Part shown: piece by piece, positions 8,864-18,066 of the stretch
Numbering within the stretch: position 1 is the first letter of the stretch
Layout: each line of letters starts with the position of its first letter
From: Nocardia niwae NBRC 108934 = DSM 45340
Lineage (GTDB): Bacteria > Actinomycetota > Actinomycetes > Mycobacteriales > Mycobacteriaceae
DNA length: 64,000 nucleotides
Direction of reading: 5' to 3'
Assembly: GCF_001613465.1 (NCBI RefSeq)
Contig: NZ_BDCK01000015.1
Location: 310,001 to 374,000, forward strand
Notes under the pieces: model-generated
What the model was told of the DNA's origin: nothing
Seen by the model: the letters and a program-made list of their open reading frames with translations, nothing else
The model's database searches: none
Position numbers and translations under genes: made by a program

Positions 8864-11800
8864 CTAGGTCACCGGCGTGAGTTCCAGGCCGCCCTCGATC
8901 GTGGTGGGGACCCGGCGGCGATCGGGAGAGCCGAGCGCGGCGGTGAGATCCGTTCCGTCGTGTTCGGCGAGCAGATCGCCGCTGTCCCACACCAGCAGCG
9001 TCGCGCTGACGGTGTTCTCGGCGGCCGAGTGCGCCAGGTCGTAATGCGCGCAGGCCGGGACATGCGGATAGGTGATCCACAGGTCATAGCCGGTCATGAA
9101 CAGGTCGAGGTCGAACTGCACACTCAATCCGAGCAATTCGCTGCGGCCGTTGTCATCGACGCCGGCGAACGCCTCGTCCAGCGCGAGCAGGCGCGGGGCC
9201 TGCGGGTCGGCCGAATCGAGCATGACGTGCGCAGCGGCGAACAGCGGCAGGTGCAGCGATACCGACTGCTCCCCGCCCGACAGCGCGCTGTGCCTGGCCA
9301 CGGTGAGCTTGTCCTCGCTGCCGTCGGCGGAGATCAAGGTGAACGAGAACACCCGCCAGGTGCGGTAATCCAGCGTCGCGGCCAGGATCTCGGGGTAGGA
9401 GCGTTCGGGGTGCGCGGCCCGCGCCGCGCGGATCTCGGACGCGAAATGCGCCCTGATCGCCGCCAGGTCCTCCGCCGTCAGCGCCGAGGCATCCCGCTCG
9501 AGCAGCTTGCACATCGCCCGCGCCGCATCGGAGAGGCTGTCGGCCAGCACCCAGTGCACGCCGATGGTGTTGCCCGAGGACATCCGCCGCTGCTTCATCT
9601 CCGCGCCCATCCGGCCGATGAGATCGCGGGCGTCGCTGGTGCGTTCGTGGATCTGCTGGGCCAGGCCGGTCAACAGCGCGTCTTCCAGGATGCGCCGCTC
9701 GGCGTCGGTGAGCAGCAGTTCCTGATCGCGGCGCGCGGCGTCGATGCGGGTGGCGAAGTCGGCCAGCGGGGAGACGCCGTGCTCGTCGTGCACCTGGACG
9801 ACGGTGAGGCCGTCGGCGGCGTCCCAGTGCAGCCGGTAATCGCGGCCCGAAGCGGCGAGCGCGGCATCGAATTCCTGCAACGCCGCGGTCACCGCCGAGC
9901 GCGTGGACTTGCGGGTCGCCTCGCCGGCGCGCACCGCCGACGTGGCCGCGGCGAGACTGTCGAACAGTGCCGCGACTTCGTCGGGCAGCACCCGTGGCGG
10001 CGCCTCCGGACCGGCCGACGCTATCCGGTACAGCAACTGCTCGGGCGTCGACCAGGCGGCGTCGCTGCTTGGCCAGCGTCCGTCCGCGGGCGCGCCGAGC
10101 AGCGTGAGCAGATCCGGCTGCGCGTACGGCGCAAGGGCCCGGACCTCCGCCAGCACCTCGGTGAGCGCGGTGGCGAGGGACTCGTGCGCGGTGCGGTAGG
10201 CGGCCTCGGCGTCGCCGACCGCCTCGATCGCCTGGTTGGCGGCCTTGCGCGCGGCCTTCTGCTCGGCCTTCGTCGCCTCGATCCGCTGCCGGGCCCGCTC
10301 CAATTCGCTGTCGACGTCGGCCGCGCCCGCACCGATGGCCTCCCGCAGGGTCTCCAGTTTGCGTAGCTGTTCCTGGTAGCCCGTGCGCGCGGCCTCGGCT
10401 TCTTCCGCGAACGCCTCGGCCAGGTCGGCGGCCTCGGTCAAACGGTCCTCGGCTTCGCGCGCGCGCTCTCGTTCCCGCTCGTGGTCACCGCGTAGCCGCA
10501 ACAGTCCCGTGCCGGTGTTCTCGAAGTGCCGGATGGCAGCGGCGAGGGCGTCGATCTCGCCTGCCGTCCGCGGTGTGCGATGGGCGGTGGCGGCCGCGCG
10601 CAGCTTCTTCTCCGCGACGGACACGTCCGCGACCGCTCGGTCGAGCTCGCGCTCGGCGTGGGTGGCGGCCTCCGCGCGCGAGCGCAGCACACCCGCGGCC
10701 TCCGACACCGCGCGCAAAGCGGTGAACACCGCGGCCGGGCGCGGAAGCGCCTTGGCCGCGGCGGAGATTCGCGCGAGCTCGGCGGTGGCGGCGGCTTCCT
10801 GCGCTTCGGCGGCGCGCCGATCCTCGTCCGCGGCGGCCACGGCGGCGGTCAGTTCCGCGCAGCGGATCTCGCGGCGCCGGGCACGCGCGGTGGCGCCGAT
10901 GAATTCGGCGTCCGTCTTGCGATGCCTGCCGATCTGCACGCCTTGCCGGAACGCGCCGTTCGCTCCGATCACCACCGCGCCGCTCGGCTCGTCCTCGTCC
11001 TCGTGCAGCGCGACGGAGGCGAGAACGTCGGCGACGACCCGCCGTGGCACCGTCAGGGCGTCCGAATCGTCCTCTACGACGAGCACGTCGGCGAGCGTGC
11101 GACCGGCCGGACGGTCCGCGGCGGCTAGCGGCACCAGGAACTGATCGGAGTCGTAGCCGGGCGGCAGCTCGCCGTCCGGGCACACCCAGGCGTCCAGCAG
11201 ATTCGCGGCGTGCAGTGCCGCCTCGATGCCCGCCGCGGCCTCGGGCGGCACGTCGTCGGCGAAACGCACCAGGCGCCACAGCGCGGCGCCCGGCCGGTCG
11301 CCGGTCCGGCCGGAGCGGGCCGCGAATGCCGGTGGCGCGTCATCCCGCCTGGCCACGACCCGTTCCAGTTCGGCGGTCAGCTCATCGCGGCGCGCCGTGG
11401 CGGCGGTGACGCGGGCGCGTGCCTCCTGACGGCGGGTACGGACCTCGTCGAGCAGGGGTTCGGCCCGCTCGGCCAGGATCTCGGCGACGGATGGCGCATC
11501 CGGAAGCGACTCGGCCAGAGCCGAATCCAGCGCTTCGAACAGCCCGGCGCGCACGGGAGCGTAGCTTTCGCGGTGCTCGTCCCACCAGGTCCGCAACGCG
11601 GCCGCGACTTCGGAGCGGGTCACGGTGACCTCCGCTTCGGCATGCGCGACCTCCGCCGCGGCCGCGTCGCGGAGTTCCCGCGCCCGCTCGGCCAGCCGCT
11701 CGGCCCTGGTGCGTTCGGCGGCGGCGGTATCCACCGCTGCGACCGCCTTGCGTACCGCGCGCACGTCGGCGTCGCGTTCCTCGGCGTGCCCGCGCACCGC

Positions 11801-13054
11801 GGTGGTGAGCTGCTCGATCCGCGTCGTCTCCGGTAGCGGCGTCCAGGCGATTCCCGCCTCCTCGGCCGCGGCGCGCAGGTCGTCCTCGCCGCGGGCGAGC
11901 GCGGCGGCGGCGGTGCGCACCGCGGTGCGGGCCCGCTCGGCCTCCTGGGTCCGCTGATCCAGGGTCTGGCGTGACTTGAGGGCCTTGTCGGCGTGCACAC
12001 CCGCCGAGGTCTCCAGGCGCCGTACCGCATCGGCCAGGTCGTCGAGCTGCTGCTTACCCTCGTAGGCGCTGGAACGCTGGAGGTTCTCCCGGTCGGCGAG
12101 GGCCTGCTCGTAGGCGCGGTCGGCGTCCTCGGCCCTCGCCTCGGCGGCGGCGCGCTCGGTATCCCTGCGCTCGCGCAGAGCGGTGGCGGCGAACAGCGCG
12201 GTGCTCGCGTGGGTCACCGCGTCGAGCCGCGCGCGCACCTGGTCGACGTCCGATTTCGCCTGCACCGCCAGATATTTGCGATACACCTCGACGAACGCCC
12301 GCGTCGCGGTGTCGGCGTGCACCAATCCCTCCAGGGTGCGGCCGACCTCCTCCATGTCGCTGAACGAGCGGGCCGCGTCCAGGATCAGTTGCTCGTCGAG
12401 CGGGCGCAGGCCGTCGGTGAGCGCCTGCGACAGGCCGCGCGGGTCCAGGTTCTTGGCCAGCTGCGGGCGGCGCAGCGTGAGGATCAGATTGATCAGCTGG
12501 TCATAGCGCTGCGCTCCGAGACCGAACATGCGCGCGTCGATCGCGTTGCGATAGTCCACCGGCCGGTCGACGATCGAATCGGTGCCGATCTGCTCGGCGA
12601 GCTGTTTGCGGGTGAACGGTCGGTCGTCCGGGCCGATCAGCGAGAAGTCCACACCGACCCGGCCGTCCGCGACGAAATACCAGCGGGTCACCTTGTCCGA
12701 GGACCGCGTGGCGCGCATGCCGATCCCGACGGTGACCGCCTCGGGGTCCTCCCAGCGGCCGCGCGCGAACTCCATCCAGACATAGGAGTAGGCCGAGTCC
12801 TGCTTGCGGTAGAGCAGGTTCGACTTCATCGTGCGCTCCTCGCCGGCGAACGGGTTCAGCCTGCGTGGCTCGATCCGCCCGTCCAGCACGAAGGGGAACA
12901 GCACCTCCAGAGCCTTCGTCTTGCCCGAGCCGTTCGGCCCGCGCAGGACCAATCTGCCGTCGGCGAAACAGAACTCCTGGTCGCGGTAATCCCACAGATT
13001 GACGATCCCCGCGCGGGTCGGGGTGAACCGCACTCCGCCGTGAATGAGCGACAT
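8864..13054 (-). CDS. jetC: JetC: SMC/MukB-like ATPase of a Wadjet type II-like system (TIGR02680)
   Basis: Protein of 1396 residues. Walker A GPNGSGKTKALEVLFPFV is near residues 38-55, followed by EERTMKSNLLYRK and long Ala/Arg/Glu-rich coiled coils (about 280-480 and 700-1000). The ABC signature LSGGEQ is near residue 1258 and Walker B RLLALDEAFAGV near 1290. This layout matches the MukB-like SMC subunit of Wadjet, which with the JetA kleisin and JetB forms a loop-extruding complex. The ATG at 13054 follows the jetB stop by 3 bp. Downstream, where jetD normally lies, there is only a regulator remnant and vanY. Confidence 0.85.
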   Translation of the reverse strand: MSLIHGGVRFTPTRAGIVNLWDYRDQEFCFADGRLVLRGPNGSGKTKALEVLFPFVLDGRIEPRRLNPFAGEERTMKSNLLYRKQDSAYSYVWMEFARGRWEDPEAVTVGIGMRATRSSDKVTRWYFVADGRVGVDFSLIGPDDRPFTRKQLAEQIGTDSIVDRPVDYRNAIDARMFGLGAQRYDQLINLILTLRRPQLAKNLDPRGLSQALTDGLRPLDEQLILDAARSFSDMEEVGRTLEGLVHADTATRAFVEVYRKYLAVQAKSDVDQVRARLDAVTHASTALFAATALRERRDTERAAAEARAEDADRAYEQALADRENLQRSSAYEGKQQLDDLADAVRRLETSAGVHADKALKSRQTLDQRTQEAERARTAVRTAAAALARGEDDLRAAAEEAGIAWTPLPETTRIEQLTTAVRGHAEERDADVRAVRKAVAAVDTAAAERTRAERLAERARELRDAAAAEVAHAEAEVTVTRSEVAAALRTWWDEHRESYAPVRAGLFEALDSALAESLPDAPSVAEILAERAEPLLDEVRTRRQEARARVTAATARRDELTAELERVVARRDDAPPAFAARSGRTGDRPGAALWRLVRFADDVPPEAAAGIEAALHAANLLDAWVCPDGELPPGYDSDQFLVPLAAADRPAGRTLADVLVVEDDSDALTVPRRVVADVLASVALHEDEDEPSGAVVIGANGAFRQGVQIGRHRKTDAEFIGATARARRREIRCAELTAAVAAADEDRRAAEAQEAAATAELARISAAAKALPRPAAVFTALRAVSEAAGVLRSRAEAATHAERELDRAVADVSVAEKKLRAAATAHRTPRTAGEIDALAAAIRHFENTGTGLLRLRGDHERERERAREAEDRLTEAADLAEAFAEEAEAARTGYQEQLRKLETLREAIGAGAADVDSELERARQRIEATKAEQKAARKAANQAIEAVGDAEAAYRTAHESLATALTEVLAEVRALAPYAQPDLLTLLGAPADGRWPSSDAAWSTPEQLLYRIASAGPEAPPRVLPDEVAALFDSLAAATSAVRAGEATRKSTRSAVTAALQEFDAALAASGRDYRLHWDAADGLTVVQVHDEHGVSPLADFATRIDAARRDQELLLTDAERRILEDALLTGLAQQIHERTSDARDLIGRMGAEMKQRRMSSGNTIGVHWVLADSLSDAARAMCKLLERDASALTAEDLAAIRAHFASEIRAARAAHPERSYPEILAATLDYRTWRVFSFTLISADGSEDKLTVARHSALSGGEQSVSLHLPLFAAAHVMLDSADPQAPRLLALDEAFAGVDDNGRSELLGLSVQFDLDLFMTGYDLWITYPHVPACAHYDLAHSAAENTVSATLLVWDSGDLLAEHDGTDLTAALGSPDRRRVPTTIEGGLELTPVT

Positions 13055-13057
13055 CCG

Positions 13058-14482
13058 TCAGTTCCCTTCCGTACCGGTGCCGTCGGGCCCGTAGGTGTCG
13101 GCCGCGGTGACGAACAGTTCCGCGGCCCGCTTGGTGCGTACCGTGACGACCGCGCCACGGTAGCGGGCAAGGGCGGGCAGCACGAGCAGCCCCTCGTCCA
13201 CGACCCGGACCAGTCGCAGCCGCTCCAGCAGGGCCACCACCTCGGTGGTGAGGCGCGCGACGTCGGCCTGCCATTGCGCGGCGAAGGTAGTGCCGTAGCG
13301 GTCGGCCAGCGCCTGCACCGTCTCACGCAGCCAGGTGCGGTCGATCAGCGGATAGCCGGGCGAATCCGGCCATTCCGCTTGTCGCCGAGAGCCGTCCGGC
13401 TCATCGGGGTCGTCCCCGGGCGGATCCGACGCGCCGGACTCGGCGAGCGGTGCGAACACGGTGGATTCGGGGATGGCCTCGTCGAGTTGGCCGGTCAGTG
13501 CCTCGCCGAGGTCCGCGGCGGCGTGGCGCCGCGGCAGCGGGTGGTCGATATCCAGCACGCGGTCGGCGATCTCACCGGCCAGCAGCAAGGCGACCTGCGC
13601 GAGCGTGCCGGTCCCCGGGAAGCGGACATCCGACAGCCGCCCCGAGGTGTCGATCAGCGCGACCCCCTCCGCCCGGCGTTCGGCGCGCAACCCGGTGAAC
13701 AGCTCCACCTCCGCGACCACCCGCTCCTGGGCGAGGACAGGACGCTCGTCGGGCGCGAGATCCTCGGCGTACACGACCGGTTGCTCGACCAGCGCCCTGC
13801 GCACTCGGCGGGCGATCTCGGCGTTGCCGGTCGCGTGCGCGGAACCACCGGGACCCGTGGACTCTTCGGTGAGCAGCCCCCGCACGCTGTGTAGATGCTG
13901 CAGTGCCCGCGGCGGCCGGAACAGCGCGAAGACCACCGGCCGGTCGATGTCGTACAGAGCTTCGCCGGCATCGGGGTCACTGGCCCAGCCGCCCGCGTCA
14001 CCGTCGGCCAAGGTGAGCGCGCCGCGCACGGTCAGCCAGCCCACCGCGTCGACGAACGCGTCGCGGTCGGCGGCCCGGTCGGTGGCGAGTTCCAGCCCGT
14101 CCACCCGGCTTGCGTAGGCGGCGACCTGTTCGGCCAGCTCGGACAAGGTGATCTGGTCTCCCGCGCGTCCCAGCGCGGCGAGCGCGAGGGCGAGATAGGC
14201 ATAGCGGCGGCGGTCGAAGACGCGCTCGGCGGGTGTGCGCGCGGGCCTGCCCGCGTCGAGGCGGTCGAGCACCGGGAAGACCCGGGCGGTGGTTTCGGTG
14301 ACTTCGAGCCGGTAGCCGAACAATTCGGCGAGGTCCTCGCGCAACTCGGTGGCCCAGCGCCGGATCAGCGGCAGAGCGATCCGGTCCGGATAGGTGCGGG
14401 TCACCAGGTGGTTGGCGAGGACGACCCGCGCTGCGCGCTGATAGTTGTCGAGCGCGAGCGCGTCGATGGTGCGTCCGTGCAT
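13058..14482 (-). CDS. jetB: JetB: MukE-like subunit of Wadjet type II-like system (DUF2398/TIGR02678)
   Basis: Protein of 474 residues starting MHGRTIDALALDNYQRAARV. Segments such as DREDLAELFGYRLEVTETTA-type text (seen as LREDLAELFGYRLEVTETTA), FDRRRYAYLALALAALGRAG and ISDRVLDIDHPL-type text (seen as EIADRVLDIDHPL) are typical of the TIGR02678 family. The C-terminal winged-helix part ends with LFVTAADTYGPDG. In Wadjet this family is the MukE-like partner bridging kleisin and SMC. The ATG shares one base with the jetA stop (TGATG), and jetC follows 3 bp later. The frame is open far upstream inside jetA, but that part is a shadow. Confidence 0.83.
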   Translation of the reverse strand: MHGRTIDALALDNYQRAARVVLANHLVTRTYPDRIALPLIRRWATELREDLAELFGYRLEVTETTARVFPVLDRLDAGRPARTPAERVFDRRRYAYLALALAALGRAGDQITLSELAEQVAAYASRVDGLELATDRAADRDAFVDAVGWLTVRGALTLADGDAGGWASDPDAGEALYDIDRPVVFALFRPPRALQHLHSVRGLLTEESTGPGGSAHATGNAEIARRVRRALVEQPVVYAEDLAPDERPVLAQERVVAEVELFTGLRAERRAEGVALIDTSGRLSDVRFPGTGTLAQVALLLAGEIADRVLDIDHPLPRRHAAADLGEALTGQLDEAIPESTVFAPLAESGASDPPGDDPDEPDGSRRQAEWPDSPGYPLIDRTWLRETVQALADRYGTTFAAQWQADVARLTTEVVALLERLRLVRVVDEGLLVLPALARYRGAVVTVRTKRAAELFVTAADTYGPDGTGTEGN

Positions 14483-16179
14483 CAGCGGCGCTCCCCGCGC
14501 GGGTGCGACCGCGTTCCGGTCGTCTGCTCGATCTTCAGCGTCCGGTTGTTCAACCGCAGCAACCCGCGGGTGGTGCGCACAACCGTCGGACCGTCGTGCT
14601 CGGACACCGTCAGGGTGACGCCGCTGTCGGACCCGGTGGTCCCCGCCACCCGGCCGCGCACCGGAACCCACGCGGTGGACGCGGCGTCCAGCAGCCGCAG
14701 CAGCACTTCGGTTTCCCGCTCGTCCAGGACGCGTTCGTGCACGTCGCCCGCGGCCAGTGACCTGGCGGCCTCGGCGCGGGCCCGTTGCGCGTCCAACTGG
14801 GCCTCGCGCAGGCGGCGGATGCCCGCGTCGTTGCGGTGGATGCGGGCGGGCGCACCCGCCGAGGGCGGTCGTCCGGTCTCGGCGAGCGTGCGCGAGATCT
14901 CCAGCGGCGGTGCGTCCCACCAGGATCGGATCGCCGGGATCAGATCGGCGTCCGGGTGCTCCATCGCCAGGTGCCGCGGCTTGCCCAGCCCGAACACCGC
15001 GTCGAACAGCGCGTGGGCGCTGTCCACCGTCGGCGCCGCGGCGAACCAGCCGGCCAGATGACGCAGCGCCGATTCCCGGCTGACCCCACCCCGCCGCGTC
15101 TCGGTGACCCGCCGCAGCAGCGAGAGCACCGCGGCGATTGCGCTCATGGTGGCCTCGCGCAGCCGTTCGGCCTCCGTCGGTCCGTCCGCCTCGCCGCCGG
15201 ACGCCACGAACCAGGTCCGCAGCCCGTCCCACCTGGCCTGCCAATCGGCACGGCGTTCTTCGAGACTCAGCAGCACCCGTTCGTCGCAGCGCGCCGCCCG
15301 GACGATCAGGTCCTCGGCTCCGGTTTCCTCGATCTCGGTGATCGCGACCGCCAGCCGGGGGGTGAATCGGGCCAGGTCCAGGCTGAATTCCCGCATGTGC
15401 GCCAGTAGCGCGTCCTTGTGCGCGAGAAACGATTCCGGGGTGATCTCGGTGGTGCGCACCAGGTCGCCGAGCCCCAGGTAGAAGTGCGCGGCACGGGCGG
15501 CCAGATCGGACAGCGCGGTGTCGAGACGCCGCAGCGTGCGATAGACGCGCTCGGCGTCGCCCGCCCGATTGGCTTCGGCCAGGGTGTGCAGATCGGCCAG
15601 CAACTCCGGCAGCACCAGGCGCGAGAGCGAGGCGTCGTCGAGGCGCGCGCTGAGCACGCCGGCGACCGCCCGGTATGCCTGGAATCCCGCTTGGGAGAAC
15701 TGGTACACGTAGTGCCGGTTGCGGTATTCGGCCAGCGTCGCGGCGCGGGTTCCGTCGTAACTGCGCTCCAGCACGCCCCAGCGGTGCAGCTGGTCGAGCA
15801 GCGGACCGATCTCGGCCGCGGTCAGGTGTGCGGTTCCGGGCCGGCCGGTTGTCTCCGGGGCGTGTTCCGGCGCACCGGTTTCCCGCGTCCGCCCCCGGCC
15901 TTCGGACGGACCCATGGAGAGCGTGCGTGATTCCGCACCAGCCATTGCGACCGGTTGGTTCGAAACGGCCGGGTCCGGCGTGCGCAGCGTATTCCCGTGA
16001 CGCTCGATCCACTCCGCGACGTCGTCGGCGTGCAGCAGCACCACGTACGCCGCCCGCGCGCTGTCGAACGCGCGCAGCACCCGGAGGTAGTCCGCGCGGC
16101 GCTCGGCGGTGGCGAAGGAGAACAGCCGCAGCCGGTCGTCCCAGGGGGTGTCGGTACAGCCGTCATCGGAGTCGGTCAC
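14482..16179 (-). CDS. jetA: JetA: MukF/kleisin-like subunit of Wadjet type II-like system (DUF2397/TIGR02677)
   Basis: Protein of 565 residues from the GTG at 16179, giving TDSDDGCTDTPWDDRLRLFS. The frame is open up to 16290, but the first 37 residues there are Arg/Pro-rich and unlike the family. Typical TIGR02677 segments are RADYLRVLRAFDSARAAYVV, HLTAAEIGPLLDQLHRWGVL, the YVYQFSQAGFQAY winged helix, and GLGKPRHLAMEHPDAD. JetA is the kleisin that closes the JetB/JetC ring. It heads the operon jetA-jetB-jetC. The start is not supported by a clear ribosome binding site. A Gly/Arg-rich insertion (about residues 100-130) is unusual. Confidence 0.83.
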   Translation of the reverse strand: MTDSDDGCTDTPWDDRLRLFSFATAERRADYLRVLRAFDSARAAYVVLLHADDVAEWIERHGNTLRTPDPAVSNQPVAMAGAESRTLSMGPSEGRGRTRETGAPEHAPETTGRPGTAHLTAAEIGPLLDQLHRWGVLERSYDGTRAATLAEYRNRHYVYQFSQAGFQAYRAVAGVLSARLDDASLSRLVLPELLADLHTLAEANRAGDAERVYRTLRRLDTALSDLAARAAHFYLGLGDLVRTTEITPESFLAHKDALLAHMREFSLDLARFTPRLAVAITEIEETGAEDLIVRAARCDERVLLSLEERRADWQARWDGLRTWFVASGGEADGPTEAERLREATMSAIAAVLSLLRRVTETRRGGVSRESALRHLAGWFAAAPTVDSAHALFDAVFGLGKPRHLAMEHPDADLIPAIRSWWDAPPLEISRTLAETGRPPSAGAPARIHRNDAGIRRLREAQLDAQRARAEAARSLAAGDVHERVLDERETEVLLRLLDAASTAWVPVRGRVAGTTGSDSGVTLTVSEHDGPTVVRTTRGLLRLNNRTLKIEQTTGTRSHPRGERR

Positions 16180-16286
16180 CGGGAACAGGGTAGTAGCGGG
16201 CCGATCGCCACCTGCACGACGTTCCGCTGTCCGGCGTGGCCGGGCCCGGTTCGTCGCCGTTCGCCGCGGCGGCGGAGCAGTTCGGC

Positions 16287-17519
16287 TCACTCGACGGACA
16301 ACGAACGCATCTGGTCCAGATACGCGAGGGTGCGCGGGTCACCGGGGAACCGCTCGATGATCTCGCGCGCGACTTCACCCGCGATCCACATCAGCGACGG
16401 CAGCGACCTCCTGCTGCCCGCGAACGCGCGCTTGCCCTCGGCCACCGCCAATTCCAGGTCACGGTCGCGCACCGCCACGACGGCCAGCGTCAGGTGCGCC
16501 TCGGAGACCCGCATCGGGTTGCGCACCGTGCCGTCGGGACGGGTGGCGTTGCGGATCACCTCACGCGCGTAGGTTTCGGCGAGCCGATCCTCGCCCGCCA
16601 CCCGGCAGCAGTCCATCGCGTAGAAGTCGAACTTGTTCGCGTCGATGACGAAATGGTTGTCCAGATTCGCCGGATGTTCGAGTCGCTCCAAGATTGCTCG
16701 GCCGTCGTCGAGTGCGGCCTCCACCTCGCGCGGGTTGCCCAGCCTGGCCCAGGCTTTGGCGCGCTGGGCAGCGAGCTGCACGCCAACGCGCAGGTGCTGG
16801 CTTACTTCCAGCGTCGGCTGCACGGTCTCGATGACGCCGCGGTAGTTGCCCTGGGTCAGCGCGAACCATGCGGTCATTTCCGCTGCCCAAGCGGAGATCT
16901 CGAGGTGCTCCGCTTCGCGCGCCAGCGATTGGGCGGCGCGCCGAGTCACCTCGGCGGCAGTGCGCCGACCGAGGTCGTAGTCCACGCAACCAACCAGCAA
17001 CGCGACCCAGCCAGCGAGAACAAGGATTTCACGGTGCTGTGCGAGGGTCAGGCGACCATCCAGCAACGAGGTGATCCGTCGGAGCCACGCCGTGCCCTCG
17101 GCGTGCAGGTCGTGTGGGTCGGCGTAGGAGTATTCGCAGCACAGGCGCTCGGCGGTGATGCGGATGGCTTCCAGTGTCACCGAGGACACGTCGGACATGC
17201 GCAGTCGCCCGAGGAACTCGAGCGTGTCCATGCCCGTCGCCGAGAGTAACTCGTCGTCCCGGTTGGGTCTCGCCTTGGGGAAGAACGCCGCGGGCACCGT
17301 GTCGAAGGCGGCGGCGATGATGGGCGCGTAGAAGTCGTCGGGGCGTGATTCGCCCGATTCCCAACGGCGCCAGTTGCGTAGGAGCGTACTGTCGGTCGGC
17401 AGGTTGTGCGAAGACTTTCCACGCATTACGCGAACAGCGTCGGCTTGCGACCACCCCCTCGCGTCACGCTCGGAACGCATTCGGACAGCCCAGACGGGTC
17501 GATCGTCGGTAGCGGCCAC
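16287..17519 (-). CDS. XRE-type regulator with TPR-like C-terminal domain
   Basis: Protein of 410 residues from GTG 17519. A TTG at 17558 would extend it by 13 residues. The helix-turn-helix lies in residues about 10-60 (VRMRSERDARGWSQADAVRV, then LRNWRRWESGESRPDDFYAP). The rest is helical with repeating Ala-rich pairs (EISAWAAEMTAWFALTQGNY, GVQLAAQRAKAWARLGN), typical of TPR-like ligand-binding domains of Streptomyces/Nocardia XRE regulators that often respond to small signals. It is divergent from the resolvase-like gene at 17758 and ends 108 bp upstream of jetA; whether it controls the Wadjet operon is unknown. Confidence 0.82.
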   Translation of the reverse strand: MAATDDRPVWAVRMRSERDARGWSQADAVRVMRGKSSHNLPTDSTLLRNWRRWESGESRPDDFYAPIIAAAFDTVPAAFFPKARPNRDDELLSATGMDTLEFLGRLRMSDVSSVTLEAIRITAERLCCEYSYADPHDLHAEGTAWLRRITSLLDGRLTLAQHREILVLAGWVALLVGCVDYDLGRRTAAEVTRRAAQSLAREAEHLEISAWAAEMTAWFALTQGNYRGVIETVQPTLEVSQHLRVGVQLAAQRAKAWARLGNPREVEAALDDGRAILERLEHPANLDNHFVIDANKFDFYAMDCCRVAGEDRLAETYAREVIRNATRPDGTVRNPMRVSEAHLTLAVVAVRDRDLELAVAEGKRAFAGSRRSLPSLMWIAGEVAREIIERFPGDPRTLAYLDQMRSLSVE

Positions 17520-17757
17520 GACGGTAGTATCGCACCAGTTAACGTTTGGTGGCCCCAAGAGGGCAGGCAGATGTCCGTGTGTTGCCAGCTACATTCGGCC
17601 CACCGCGTTGTGCATGCTGGATATGGCGCCAGAAGTTTGCCAGCCCCTCCTGTAAGAGCAGTTGCAAGTACATCTGCTCTTGCACGAAGCGCAAATACCC
17701 CGTAAAACGGGTGGATCCACACAAGAGAACAGCGATCCCAATCCAACGGAGGTTCGG

Positions 17758-18066
17758 GTGGAAGCGTTGATCTATGGATACTTGCGTGACGATCTGGCCG
17801 ATGGCCATAGCAAAGAGCTCGAGGCCGCGATGAGCAGCCTCGCCCGCGAGGAAGGGCTGTGCTTCGCCGCGACGTTCCATGAATCGACCGGCGGTGACGG
17901 GACGGCTTTCGCCGAGCTCACAGCGGAACTCAAGCGCGCCGACGCGCACCACGTGGTGGTTCCCTCACTCGATCACTTTGCCGGTCAGACGATTCCGCGC
18001 GACATCCTGATCGCCAAGCTGGCTCAGGACGCGGCGGCGCGGGTGTGGACCGTGGAGAGCAGCTGA
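17758..18066 (+). CDS. Resolvase-like N-terminal domain protein lacking catalytic serine
   Basis: Protein of 102 residues from GTG 17758, preceded by GGAGG. The fold pattern follows the N-terminal domain of serine recombinases: ALIYGYLRDD, then LEAAMSSLAREEGLCFAATF, HESTGGDGTAFAEL, and HHVVVPSLDHFAG. In active enzymes the first strand ends in YARVS with the nucleophilic serine; here that position is Leu/Arg. There is no DNA-binding or recombinase C-terminal domain. Similar short proteins occur beside XRE regulators in actinobacteria, and here too the pair is divergent. The last 102 bp overlap tail-to-tail with the next gene on the other strand. Confidence 0.65.
   Translation: MEALIYGYLRDDLADGHSKELEAAMSSLAREEGLCFAATFHESTGGDGTAFAELTAELKRADAHHVVVPSLDHFAGQTIPRDILIAKLAQDAAARVWTVESS

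Noticed and set aside
11993..15061. Long plus-strand open frames antisense to jetC, jetB and jetA
   Set aside because: Low-complexity, no motifs; the minus-strand genes are coupled and recognisable.
13058..16012. Single 984-codon gene covering jetA and jetB
   Set aside because: The upstream two thirds is out of frame with jetA and Arg/Gly-rich; the true jetB start is the ATG at 14482 overlapping the jetA stop.
17539..17952. 137-codon minus-strand frame in the XRE/resolvase gap
   Set aside because: Shadow of the resolvase-like gene with no ribosome binding site or family signal.
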